Positions 1 through 7,161 of a stretch of DNA of 12,230 nt are shown here, piece after piece. Both the position numbers and the translations under genes were made by a program. The notes beneath the pieces were generated by a model, which did not search any database, had not been told where the DNA came from, and worked only from the letters and a program-made list of their open reading frames with translations. Numbering within the stretch: the first letter of the stretch is position 1; the number at the start of each line of letters is the position of its first letter. The DNA comes from Fervidobacterium sp. (GTDB taxonomy: Bacteria; Thermotogota; Thermotogae; Thermotogales; Fervidobacteriaceae): NCBI GenBank assembly GCA_003522805.1, contig DPIB01000141.1, forward strand, positions 1-12,230, read 5' to 3'.

Positions 1-1232
1 CCCATCATTTGAAACTCATCTAACTCTTGCATCTGCTGTTCCCACACAAGATAGGTAAACAGAGAATCCAATGCGTTATATAAAAGCATATCTACAAGAG
101 GGCATTCTTCGAGATGGTTGAAAGCATTATCCCCGTAAATTTCTTTTTCTTTAGAATCACTGTGTATATATTTATCTGCGGCTGAATCATATCCTATAAC
201 ACCCAACCTGTGATATACTTCATATTTCAATGAGGTTGGTTTTTGAGAATTTATACAATGTGCCATAATCATAGTGTCATATTCTGGATTAGAAAAAAAG
301 AATCCTGCCTTTACCTTTGTCCACTGGTATTCAAACGAAGTATTGTGGCTTATCTTCTTACTGCTATTCGTCATGAGACGCTTATATACTCTACGAAATG
401 CTACATCATTAAAAAAAGGAAATGCGTATGCAACTTCACCATTACTAATAGAAACAGAAAGAATTTTAGAACCTTCTCTGTAACACTTAATGGAGTTTGT
501 TTCATAGTCAAAAGAAATATTTTCCCATGACATAGCTTCCATCATCATATCTATAGCGATATCTACATCTTCCGTTGTTTTACATCGAGAAATATAATCT
601 ACTATTTTTACTTTTTTATTCCAATGGCTACACGCTTTATACAGATGGTCTATCCACATCTTGTATACAGCAGAATCACGTATATACAGAGGCTTTGATT
701 TATTACCATCACTATATTGTGTTTGCTGTTGCATCTCTTCATAAGAGTAAGTGGTCATTATGTATCGTCCACTATCCTGATCTGGAATAAGTTGACCATA
801 GAAATCAGTATATGGAGTACCTGTAAGACGACCTGAAATTTTAGGATGAATTACCGCATGAAACGGTTCTTTTCCCATAAGGATAACTACATTGGGATTA
901 TATGCTTCGAGAAAATTATTGAACCGTTCTGCACATTGATTTATTTCATTTGTCTTGGGCATCCTATCTTTGGGAGTTCTACAAGAAACCACAGGAATGA
1001 TCCAACAATCTTTTTCAAGATCAATTCCTATCTTATTAAATATAGCGTTGAGAAATTTATATTCTACCCCACCACCAATAGTACCCGCATCATCCATCCC
1101 AAAAAGAGGTTTACTAATTACTACTGCTATCTTTAATTGTCCTTGTCCAAATGGACGGAGTTTAGGTGTATGACATACTTTATACAAACCGCATTTTTCA
1201 CAAGGAGTTAATTTTTCTTTTCGTTTTGTCAT
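1..1232 (-). CDS. Family A DNA polymerase, N-terminal part: UDG-like Fe-S domain fused to 3'-5' exonuclease (truncated by window edge)
   Basis: An open frame runs from ATG at 1232 off the left edge (410 codons visible). Residues 1-165 resemble a family 4 uracil-DNA glycosylase. Cysteines C11, C14, C84 and C100 match the CxxC plus C-X15-C layout that binds 4Fe-4S in that family. The catalytic GExPG motif is replaced by a segment around ISKPLFG (39-45), and the HPS motif is replaced by TTYSYEE (160-166), so uracil excision is doubtful. Residues 238-400 form a DnaQ-like proofreading domain with Exo I FDYET (D242, E244), Exo II HNTSFE (N297, E301) and Exo III YNALD (Y385, D389). The polymerase domain would lie beyond the edge, so calling it family A is an inference from this exonuclease type and context. 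The ribosome binding site is AAGGATAGG just before the ATG. It follows the thioredoxin-like gene by 10 nt and is probably cotranscribed with it. Confidence 0.85.
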   Translation of the reverse strand, partial: MTKRKEKLTPCEKCGLYKVCHTPKLRPFGQGQLKIAVVISKPLFGMDDAGTIGGGVEYKFLNAIFNKIGIDLEKDCWIIPVVSCRTPKDRMPKTNEINQCAERFNNFLEAYNPNVVILMGKEPFHAVIHPKISGRLTGTPYTDFYGQLIPDQDSGRYIMTTYSYEEMQQQTQYSDGNKSKPLYIRDSAVYKMWIDHLYKACSHWNKKVKIVDYISRCKTTEDVDIAIDMMMEAMSWENISFDYETNSIKCYREGSKILSVSISNGEVAYAFPFFNDVAFRRVYKRLMTNSSKKISHNTSFEYQWTKVKAGFFFSNPEYDTMIMAHCINSQKPTSLKYEVYHRLGVIGYDSAADKYIHSDSKEKEIYGDNAFNHLEECPLVDMLLYNALDSLFTYLVWEQQMQELDEFQMM

Positions 1233-1242
1233 ACACCTATCC

Positions 1243-1497
1243 TTAGTTTAATACACCACTGTTACTGAAAAATGACTTTAATGCCGCAAGAGTCTGTGCT
1301 CCAGAAATACGAGAAACTTCCGCATCTTCCTCTCGTACAATAATAGTAGGTACAGATGTTATCTTATACTTTTCTACTTCCGGTGAATCGCTATCCAATG
1401 TTACATAATCCACATTAAGATGTAAATCATTTACCCATCGTTTCATCACCATACAATTAGGACAGCTTTTTGTTGAATAAAATGTAATAGTTCTCAA
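1243..1497 (-). CDS. Glutaredoxin/thioredoxin-like small redox protein (TTG start)
   Basis: An 84-residue thioredoxin-fold protein. A beta strand (TITFYS) leads into a CPNC active site at residues 12-15, and the cis-proline segment SVPT has P50. This size and layout fit NrdH/glutaredoxin-like electron donors, for example for ribonucleotide reductase; no reductase gene is in the window, so the partner is unknown. An ATG nine codons upstream (1524) would give 93 residues. I chose TTG at 1497 because the strong Shine-Dalgarno GGAGG lies five bases before it, inside the longer frame, and no such site precedes the ATG. A promoter ends just upstream, leaving a leader of only about 11 nt. It sits between the helicase and polymerase genes on the same strand. 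Confidence 0.8.
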   Translation of the reverse strand: MRTITFYSTKSCPNCMVMKRWVNDLHLNVDYVTLDSDSPEVEKYKITSVPTIIVREEDAEVSRISGAQTLAALKSFFSNSGVLN

Positions 1498-1514
1498 TGT
1501 TCCCTCCTTTTTAT

Positions 1515-1543
1515 AGTTTAACATATTTTATATGTTGTGTCAA
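1515..1543 (-). promoter_or_regulatory. Promoter for the thioredoxin-polymerase pair with internal dyad
   Basis: The -35 is TTGACA (1543-1538), the spacer is 17 bases, and the -10 is TAAACT (1520-1515) with an extended TG. The -35 overlaps the helicase stop codon. A perfect inverted repeat AACATAT-TTT-ATATGTT (1520-1526 / 1530-1536) fills the spacer. The -10 is the weakest of the six intergenic promoters. Confidence 0.55.
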
Positions 1544-2955
1544 CGACCAACACCAGTAACCATAGTCTCCAGCTTTGAATCCAAATGGAACTGTCCAAGA
1601 TCAAGACATTGTGCAACCAGTACCGTACCGAATGTATCCGTTTTGTACCGAGACACAAGATTCTTCATTCGTACAAGCCCCAACTGTCTATCCTCATCAG
1701 AACCCCACATACCCATAAGAGATGTAACGTGAGTTATCTTGCGCTTATCCTCAGCTATAGCAGAAAGACTGATTTCCTTTCCATCAAGACCTTCTGCATT
1801 ACTTTGAGAGACGGTAGCAATACATACATTTCGTTCCTGTGCAATACGACGAAGATTAAGCCAGATATCATTGAGCTTATGTCTGTATTCTCTTTCATTA
1901 CTTCCGAGAAGGTCAGCATAGTCTATACAGATGACATCAAATACCCTATTATTAAAATATTCCATATTATCCAACACAGCTTCTATATCTGAAACTGTGG
2001 TTGAATATGCGGGTAGTGTTATCTGTACAATATCTCCACCCCGATATCTCATCTGCATTTCTTCACGGAGTTTTTCTTTATTTGAAAAAGATATGGCCTC
2101 TCTATAAATAGTCTTGTGATTAAACCTCCATGCTTTTGCATCTAAAGGATTCTCTCCCGGTTCAATATCTGGTTCAAAAACAGGGATTTCAAAGTTACCT
2201 GACATAATAGGTGACATATGCACCCCACGCCAATACCGCTGGAGAAATTCATTTTCACGCATTTCCAGATTTACCGATAGCACATTACATCCAGCAGTTA
2301 GAGCACAATGAGCCACATGTTGTAATGCAAAAGACTTACCCGCTTTAGCAGTTGAAAGGATGGCAAAGAAATCCCCACGAAAAAGAGGAGGTGTAATTTT
2401 ACTAAGATGTCCCTCAAATGTAAATAGAGGTTCAAGACTGGCATCACTAAATGCTTTTTCATAAGCATCTATATCAGAAATAATAGAAATTCCTGTAGCA
2501 TTATGAGAACCCGGACGTTTGAAATTTGCAACAAGAGATTCTGCTTCTTCATATTTACCACTATTTACTTTATTTTGTAATCCCTCTATAAACTTTTCTA
2601 AATGTACCTCCCGCATATACTCAACACATTCATCAATAAATGCTTTTTTATTCTGATAATCAGAGGGATTATAGCTGGTTTTTGCATTATCCAAAAACAC
2701 AGAAATAGAACTTGATAGTTCGGGATCATTAAGATGTTTTTTCTTAGTTTCCCAAATATCATATATTGCATCTTTCGGGGCTTCTCCATAATTCTCAAAA
2801 TACTCTTTCACCCATTGTACTACGTGATAAGCATAAGGTGTTTTCAATTCTTTATGATTCACGATAGGACAAAGTTGTTTACAAAAATCATCATCCATTA
2901 GAATCAACGTAACAAGTCTACGTTCCCGAATGTTGTCCACAGTTTGTATTGTCAC
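1540..2955 (-). CDS. DnaB-like replicative DNA helicase (SF4, RecA fold)
   Basis: This 471-residue protein is about the usual DnaB length. The N-terminal 150 residues are helical, as in a DnaB N domain. The RecA core has a Walker A STAKAGKS (201-208) that lacks the usual first glycine, motif H1a NLEMRE (229-234) with catalytic E231, Walker B VICIDYAD (341-348) with D345, and H3 TVSQSN (381-386) with Q384. The role is to unwind DNA at the phage fork as a hexamer, partnered by the primase two genes upstream. The start is GTG at 2955, preceded by GGAGG. The GTGA overlaps the TGA stop of the SNF2-like gene, so translation is probably coupled. The stop lies within the -35 of the next promoter. Confidence 0.88.
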   Translation of the reverse strand: MTIQTVDNIRERRLVTLILMDDDFCKQLCPIVNHKELKTPYAYHVVQWVKEYFENYGEAPKDAIYDIWETKKKHLNDPELSSSISVFLDNAKTSYNPSDYQNKKAFIDECVEYMREVHLEKFIEGLQNKVNSGKYEEAESLVANFKRPGSHNATGISIISDIDAYEKAFSDASLEPLFTFEGHLSKITPPLFRGDFFAILSTAKAGKSFALQHVAHCALTAGCNVLSVNLEMRENEFLQRYWRGVHMSPIMSGNFEIPVFEPDIEPGENPLDAKAWRFNHKTIYREAISFSNKEKLREEMQMRYRGGDIVQITLPAYSTTVSDIEAVLDNMEYFNNRVFDVICIDYADLLGSNEREYRHKLNDIWLNLRRIAQERNVCIATVSQSNAEGLDGKEISLSAIAEDKRKITHVTSLMGMWGSDEDRQLGLVRMKNLVSRYKTDTFGTVLVAQCLDLGQFHLDSKLETMVTGVGR

Positions 2956-4553
2956 ACTTCCTCCAAATATTCTCGTACACGATCCACCATTATTTCGGTG
3001 TCCTTACCATCAAGAGCACGGCTTAGTATTTTAGCACGTTCTCGTAATTTGTCAATACGCTTTTCCTCTAAATCCACAGCACAGAAATAAACATAATTAA
3101 GTTTGTTCTGTTTTCCCGGCAACCATATACGTTGACTTGCTTGTTCTAAATCTCCCGGTGTATGTGGAAACTCTACAAACGCAACTGTGTTCGCTCCTGC
3201 TAAAGTTATCCCCTCTTTTGCAGAAGCTATATTGGCTATAAATATCTGTTTTCTTCCTGCATTAAAATCATCTATAGCTTTCTGTTTCTTGTTTGCATCC
3301 ATTCCCCCATACATCATAACAGATTTCTTTTTGAAAGCTCTATGTAAATCTTCAACAACATCTCGATGCCAAGCAAACACAACTATCTGTTCATCACTCT
3401 CACAGAAGTTAGAAATCCATTCTATAATGGAAGTTCTCTTTTTACTATAAGAAAGAGAAGCGAAACTAGAAAGTTTTATTTCCAATTCTTCATCAGATAC
3501 ATCTTTATGTTTGGCGTACCACTCTCTAAAATCTTTCAGATCAGCTTCAAAAGCTCTCTCATCAAGTTCTACTTGAATAAAATCATGTGATTCCTCTGGG
3601 AGATCGGTGAAAACTTCTTCTCTAGTTTTACGATACATATATTTACTTAACTTCGCATATAGCTCTTCTCCATTAGAAAGTCCATCAAATCTCCACCCAA
3701 ATCCATCATGATGTGGAGCACAGTATCTATGCTTAAACGCATATTCATTAGGAAACGCTTTATCATTGAGGGAGTTTAACCCAACCCATAATTGCCATAT
3801 CTTTGAGGTAACAGGAGTACCACTAAGAAGCGCAATATGTGGTGTGTTCTTTGCTATAGTACGAAACGCCTCTGTTCTCTGTACAGGTACACGGGTAGAT
3901 TTACCGTTTACAGATTTTGTAAGTGTCGTATTACTTACAGAATGAGACTCGTCCACTATTATATAATTAAATTGTGGTAGACTTCCTTTCCAATCTGCTA
4001 AAATATCATAGTTAATAATATAAAATCGTACATCAGGAAGTTTATATGGTTGCGTACCACTAATAATATGCGCTTTCTTTTTAGTCCATTTATATATCTC
4101 TCTTTGCCAATTTATTTTTACTGAGGCAGGACAAATAATAAACATAGGAGCAAATTCTGGATGAAGCATCCACCCACAAAGAGATACCACCGATTTACCC
4201 ATTCGAGGAGCTAGAGATATAAAACCCCTCCAGTTTACGGCTTCCATAAATTCCACAGCTTCAATCTGATATGGACGTAAACCAGAGGGGAGGAGGGAAA
4301 GATCAACTTTTTTTCTTGGGTTATGTATTATAAATGGTAACGGTTTTTCTTCCTCTACACCTATTATTTCAAATCCTAAATTTTTAAGGTAATCAACTGT
4401 GGATTCTTTATAGGGAACTATCCACATTTTATTACTAGCATCCCACCTTCTACCAGATATAAACTTTATCTGATTCAAAGTATTAGCGAATTCCTTAGAA
4501 GGAACGAGAAATTGTACGTGTATCTTATCGCCTACTTTAGTTGCTTTTTTCAA
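2952..4553 (-). CDS. SNF2-family ATPase with N-terminal HARP-like domain (annealing-type helicase)
   Basis: This 533-residue SF2 protein begins with a segment (about 10-62, around GRRWD 34-38 and KMWIVP 42-47) that resembles the HARP domain of SMARCAL1-type annealing helicases. The ATPase core shows motif I APRMGKS (115-121, K120), Ia CPASVKINW (141-149), motif II DESH (201-204), motif III SGTP (244-247), a C-terminal lobe with VVFAWH (391-396), motif V around ASAKEGITL (443-451) and motif VI QASQR (471-475). In motif VI the second arginine of the family's usual pattern is L478 (WLPGKQ). The likely role is remodelling or restart of replication forks. The start is TTG at 4553 with AGGAG upstream; TTGA overlaps the primase stop. 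Residues after 500 are charged and helical. Confidence 0.87.
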   Translation of the reverse strand: MKKATKVGDKIHVQFLVPSKEFANTLNQIKFISGRRWDASNKMWIVPYKESTVDYLKNLGFEIIGVEEEKPLPFIIHNPRKKVDLSLLPSGLRPYQIEAVEFMEAVNWRGFISLAPRMGKSVVSLCGWMLHPEFAPMFIICPASVKINWQREIYKWTKKKAHIISGTQPYKLPDVRFYIINYDILADWKGSLPQFNYIIVDESHSVSNTTLTKSVNGKSTRVPVQRTEAFRTIAKNTPHIALLSGTPVTSKIWQLWVGLNSLNDKAFPNEYAFKHRYCAPHHDGFGWRFDGLSNGEELYAKLSKYMYRKTREEVFTDLPEESHDFIQVELDERAFEADLKDFREWYAKHKDVSDEELEIKLSSFASLSYSKKRTSIIEWISNFCESDEQIVVFAWHRDVVEDLHRAFKKKSVMMYGGMDANKKQKAIDDFNAGRKQIFIANIASAKEGITLAGANTVAFVEFPHTPGDLEQASQRIWLPGKQNKLNYVYFCAVDLEEKRIDKLRERAKILSRALDGKDTEIMVDRVREYLEEV

Positions 4554-5440
4554 CCTATCTGTCTCCTAAACTGCTGTATCTCTATATCACTACACTGAGC
4601 AATATCCCTACCCACTAATTCCAAATCAACATTATCTACATGTACTCCCATAGAAGAAACTCTTTCTGCTAGTTTATTTGCCCTCTGCTGTGCTTGCACT
4701 TCACTATCGAATAATATCACAACTCTATCATATTGTGCAAGGGCACGTACCTGTGCTTCTGTAAATGATGTTCCCAAAGATGCAACTGTATTAGCACCCC
4801 ATCTTGCAACATTAAAAAAACCTTCCACTAGATAAACAGTATTTCCGCGTACATTATTCTCGTTATATAAAACATGCTTAGGATCAATTATAGACAATTC
4901 TTTTGCAAGCGTTTTATATCGTGGAATGTTTTTATCAGTGCCTATGAAACGTCCTTGATAACTTATAAGATTTCCCTCTTTATCATAAATCGGTATAATT
5001 ATCCTGAATGCGAATGATCCGACAATACCTCCCCAACGCAAATTGTATTTGCGTATTAGATCATGAGGATCAAAATTTCTTTTGCGGATATAATCTTGCG
5101 CTTGTCTTGGTAACTCAGGGAAATTAAACTCTATCTCTGTAGCATTATGAGGTTCATCATTTAATCTATTGACAAAAGACACTTCATCACCATATTCAAC
5201 CATGATATCATGTTTGTTTTCATATGGAGCAACTAAATCAAGCCAATCATAAATACTATGCCAACCATCTATCCATGAATAAAGATAAGAACCAGCAAGG
5301 TTGAATCCGAGGTGATATTCTGTGTCATTTATTTTATTCCAAACATCCGGTAAACCGATCCATCCTTGAGATATCTGTTTACCACGAATAGCATAATCTA
5401 TGTTATGATCCTGACAGAATCGTATAATATCAAAAGTCAT
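4550..5440 (-). CDS. DnaG-type primase with Toprim domain and degenerate zinc-ribbon region
   Basis: A 296-residue protein. Residues 26-70 follow the phage primase zinc-ribbon scaffold (GWIGL, then HLGFNL at 43-48, then SW...GWHSIYDWL) but have no cysteines where zinc ligands normally sit. Residues 140-165 carry the RNA polymerase-like strand pattern (FRIIIPIYDKEGNLISYQGR). The Toprim domain (about 200-260) has the catalytic glutamate in VEGFF (E206), and the acidic pair is FDSE (D245, E247) in place of the usual DxD. It would make RNA primers for the DnaB-like helicase encoded in the same operon. ATG at 5440 follows GGGAG at a suitable distance. A consensus promoter lies immediately upstream. 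It overlaps the next gene by 4 nt. Confidence 0.82.
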   Translation of the reverse strand: MTFDIIRFCQDHNIDYAIRGKQISQGWIGLPDVWNKINDTEYHLGFNLAGSYLYSWIDGWHSIYDWLDLVAPYENKHDIMVEYGDEVSFVNRLNDEPHNATEIEFNFPELPRQAQDYIRKRNFDPHDLIRKYNLRWGGIVGSFAFRIIIPIYDKEGNLISYQGRFIGTDKNIPRYKTLAKELSIIDPKHVLYNENNVRGNTVYLVEGFFNVARWGANTVASLGTSFTEAQVRALAQYDRVVILFDSEVQAQQRANKLAERVSSMGVHVDNVDLELVGRDIAQCSDIEIQQFRRQIG

Positions 5441-5468
5441 TCAAAACTCCCGCTACAATGATACCCAA

Positions 5469-5497
5469 ATTATACACTATTTGTGTATGAATGTCAA
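5469..5497 (-). promoter_or_regulatory. Promoter of the primase-helicase operon with internal dyad
   Basis: The -35 is TTGACA (5497-5492), the spacer is 17 and the -10 is TATAAT (5474-5469): a full sigma70/sigmaA consensus. A perfect inverted repeat ATACAC-TATTT-GTGTAT (5472-5477 / 5483-5488) runs from the spacer into the -10. The predicted leader is about 22 nt and includes the GGGAG ribosome binding site. Confidence 0.85.
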
Positions 5498-5503
5498 ATC
5501 ATA

Positions 5504-5653
5504 TTAAGTACTTTCTAATACAGAATCTTTCTTTTCAAACAGTGATTTCACAGAGTTTATTTTTTCTTGAAGATCATCTTTTGCTTCTTGTGTTACTGGT
5601 TTAGAACAACTGCCTATAATTTGTTTGGCAAGTTCAGGATTGTGTATCACCAT
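5504..5653 (-). CDS. Small orphan protein, 49 residues
   Basis: ATG at 5653 is preceded by GAGG at a distance of 8, and the frame ends TAA at 5504, seven bases before the primase promoter. The product is charged and mostly helical (TQEAKDDLQEKINSV), with one cysteine (C16), no membrane segment and no domain I recognise. The 98 bases between it and the methylase (5654-5751) contain no gene, only a weak 6-bp dyad (5713-5718 / 5747-5752). It would be transcribed by readthrough from the methylase. Confidence 0.6.
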   Translation of the reverse strand: MVIHNPELAKQIIGSCSKPVTQEAKDDLQEKINSVKSLFEKKDSVLEST

Positions 5654-5751
5654 ATTCTATTCCTCTATTACTTCACATATTGATTTCTAGTTACTTAACC
5701 TGCATCGTATGTGTCGTGTTGAAGCAGTTGTTGGGCAGAAGACCACCACGA

Positions 5752-6684
5752 CTATAGAGCCTGAGCCATGGAGGGCGAAGGCGATTCAAAAAGTGTTAAT
5801 TGTTCTTCTTTTATATTTTTGTATCCGTGATTGTGAGTATTCATGTTCGTTTGAAAATTAAAAATAAGGGCTTCAACAACAGGATTTCTGTTCTCCTCTT
5901 TTGCGCCAGTGTGATAGAAATGATCTTTTGTTATTATGTTAAATTTATTCCAATATTTTTCAATATTTTCATTTGCACGATAATCATTGTGGTGCCATGA
6001 AGAAAGAATGAAACGTGCTTTTGTTTGTGACAAGAGTTCAAATAAATCCTTTTCATCTTCATCAGACCAACCAGAGTAGTAATCAACATATCTACCAGCA
6101 TAAGGTGGATCGCAATAGATTAGGTCTCCTTCTTTTGCTTGAGGAATAACTTCTCTAAAATCCTGACAAACAAAAGACCAATCTTTTTGAATCATTTCTT
6201 TACAAATTTTTGTTTGATTAACAATTTTTGTTACATATGCTTGTGAAAACCTATTTGGTTTTTTACAGAAAGGAATATTCCAATTCCCTTTTTTACTAAA
6301 TCTAACCATGCCATTGAATCCCGCACGGGAAAGAAAAATAAAATCCAATGGATCAAACGAAGTATTAAACCTATCTCTAATTAATCTATAATGGTCGTAA
6401 CCATTATCGCCAGCAACAGCTAATTTTGCTCCTTCTTCCTGAAGATAATGCTTAACAATTTCTGGTGTAATAATATCCTTTTGTAAATCAGAATAGAAAC
6501 GAATGATATGAGGGTTTATATCGGAAAGAAGAGCTGATTTTGCTTTAGAATTAAAGGCAACTACGCCTGTTCCAAGAAACGGTTCAACCCATTTGCCAGT
6601 GAGTTCTCCTCTTAATTCCATGATCCAAGGAACTAGTTTTGTTTTAATTCCCTGACTCTTTATTGGAGGTGTAATTGTTTTCAT
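5752..6684 (-). CDS. dam: D12-class adenine-N6 DNA methyltransferase (Dam-like) with clamp-binding-like tail
   Basis: This 310-residue protein matches the D12/Dam class that methylates adenine using S-adenosylmethionine. It has an N-terminal GIKTKLVPWI (12-21), the SAM-binding motif VEPFLGTG (33-40), SDINPHII (54-61), the conserved block SRAGFNGMVRFSKKGNWNIPF (119-139, two residues past the window shown in other family members) and catalytic DPPY (192-195). The last 30 residues form a polar tail containing QLTLF (295-299), the classic sliding-clamp-binding pentapeptide pattern. Target specificity cannot be read from the sequence. ATG at 6684 overlaps the TGA of a 24-residue frame and has a strong AAGGAGG. 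It may protect phage DNA from restriction or mark newly made strands. It lies between the tRNA operon and the primase operon. Confidence 0.88.
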   Translation of the reverse strand: MKTITPPIKSQGIKTKLVPWIMELRGELTGKWVEPFLGTGVVAFNSKAKSALLSDINPHIIRFYSDLQKDIITPEIVKHYLQEEGAKLAVAGDNGYDHYRLIRDRFNTSFDPLDFIFLSRAGFNGMVRFSKKGNWNIPFCKKPNRFSQAYVTKIVNQTKICKEMIQKDWSFVCQDFREVIPQAKEGDLIYCDPPYAGRYVDYYSGWSDEDEKDLFELLSQTKARFILSSWHHNDYRANENIEKYWNKFNIITKDHFYHTGAKEENRNPVVEALIFNFQTNMNTHNHGYKNIKEEQLTLFESPSPSMAQAL

Positions 6685-6755
6685 TTATCCTCCTTAACGG
6701 GATCATCAACCCCATCAGGCATTTGCAGTATCTTATCTGCAATTTTGATAGTCAT
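6681..6755 (-). CDS. 24-residue peptide translationally coupled to the methylase
   Basis: ATG at 6755 follows AAAAGGAG at a distance of 8. The frame of 24 codons ends in TGA (6683-6681), which overlaps the methylase ATG as ATGA. The product begins MTIKIADKILQM and ends in a charged tail (DPVKEDK). It starts 17 bases after the end of tRNA-His. It may be a leader that lets ribosomes load on a transcript coming out of the tRNA array and pass to the methylase. No homology is recognised. Confidence 0.6.
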   Translation of the reverse strand: MTIKIADKILQMPDGVDDPVKEDK

Positions 6756-6771
6756 TTCAAAATCTCCTTTT

Positions 6772-6854
6772 GGTGTCCTATGGGATTTGAACCCATGACG
6801 TTTCTTATGTACTGATCCACAATCAGTTGCAATCGACCACTCTGCCAAGGACAC
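6772..6854 (-). tRNA. tRNA-His (GTG) with long variable region
   Basis: The acceptor GTGTCCT/AGGACAC pairs fully, the anticodon stem ACTGA/TCAGT closes loop TTGTGGA (anticodon GTG), and the T arm is ATGGG-TTCAAAT-CCCAT. The discriminator is C73, as in bacterial tRNA-His. At 83 nt it has a 14-nt variable region and a short D stem (GCA/TGC) typical of class II (Ser/Leu/Tyr) tRNAs. No G-1 is encoded; the base before G1 is T. CCA is not encoded. Confidence 0.85.
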
Positions 6855-6855
6855 A

Positions 6856-6929
6856 TAGACGCACCTAGATTTGAACTAGAACCTACAGTTTATCAGACTG
6901 TCATGCAGAACCAACTACACCATACGTCT
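6856..6929 (-). tRNA. tRNA-Ile (GAT)
   Basis: The acceptor AGACGTA pairs with TGCGTCT (one G-T). Anticodon stem ACAGT/ACTGT closes loop CTGATAA, giving anticodon GAT. The T arm is TCTAG-TTCAAAT-CTAGG. The discriminator is A. CCA is not encoded. One base separates it from tRNA-His. Confidence 0.88.
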
Positions 6930-6935
6930 AAGAGA

Positions 6936-7007
6936 TAGAGCATAGCAGAATCGAACTGCTGATTACTGGCTGAAAACCAGTCGTGATTACCACTTCACAA
7001 ATGCTCC
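6936..7007 (-). tRNA. tRNA-Glu (TTC)
   Basis: The acceptor GGAGCAT pairs with ATGCTCT (G1-T72 wobble). The D stem is GTGA/TCAC. Anticodon stem ACTGG/CCAGT closes loop TTTTCAG, giving anticodon TTC. The T arm is AGCAG-TTCGATT-CTGCT. The discriminator is A and CCA is not encoded. Six bases separate it from tRNA-Ile. Confidence 0.9.
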
Positions 7008-7161
7008 AAGCTGGTTCCTGCAATTTCGTTCACACCAGCGGGCAAACCTCATAACGCTTTAGCAGGTTAGCTTTCCGCACACTACGATTGCGGCACCCGG
7101 GCTGGTCCGCATTGTGAAGAGGCGTTCCGGGTTCTACGATCCGCTCGTCAGCGACTTTCAT
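7008..7161 (-). ncRNA. GC-rich structured RNA element inside the tRNA array (candidate)
   Basis: These 154 bases between tRNA-Met and tRNA-Glu are clearly richer in G and C than the flanks and contain no supported frame. Perfect short stems follow one another: ACCCGG/CCGGGT (7095-7100 / 7127-7132), CCGCA/TGCGG (7075-7079 / 7089-7093), AACCT/AGGTT (7045-7049 / 7064-7068) and GCTGGT/ACCAGC (7010-7015 / 7034-7039). A second GCTGGT at 7101-7106 offers the last stem an alternative partner. TCCGCT at 7140-7145 can pair with AGCGGA (7163-7168), which is the 3' acceptor strand of tRNA-Met. It is not a normal tRNA. The function is unknown. Confidence 0.45.

Noticed and set aside
243..1173. Several plus-strand open frames of 60-96 codons
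   Set aside because: They lie antisense to the UDG-polymerase frame, which has clear domains; they lack ribosome binding sites and recognisable motifs.
1498..1524. ATG start at 1524 for the thioredoxin-like protein
   Set aside because: It has no ribosome binding site, and it lies within the promoter of the gene. The strong GGAGG inside this extension points to TTG at 1497.
5713..5752. 6-bp dyad after the methylase as a terminator
   Set aside because: The loop is 28 bases and no T-run follows on the minus strand.
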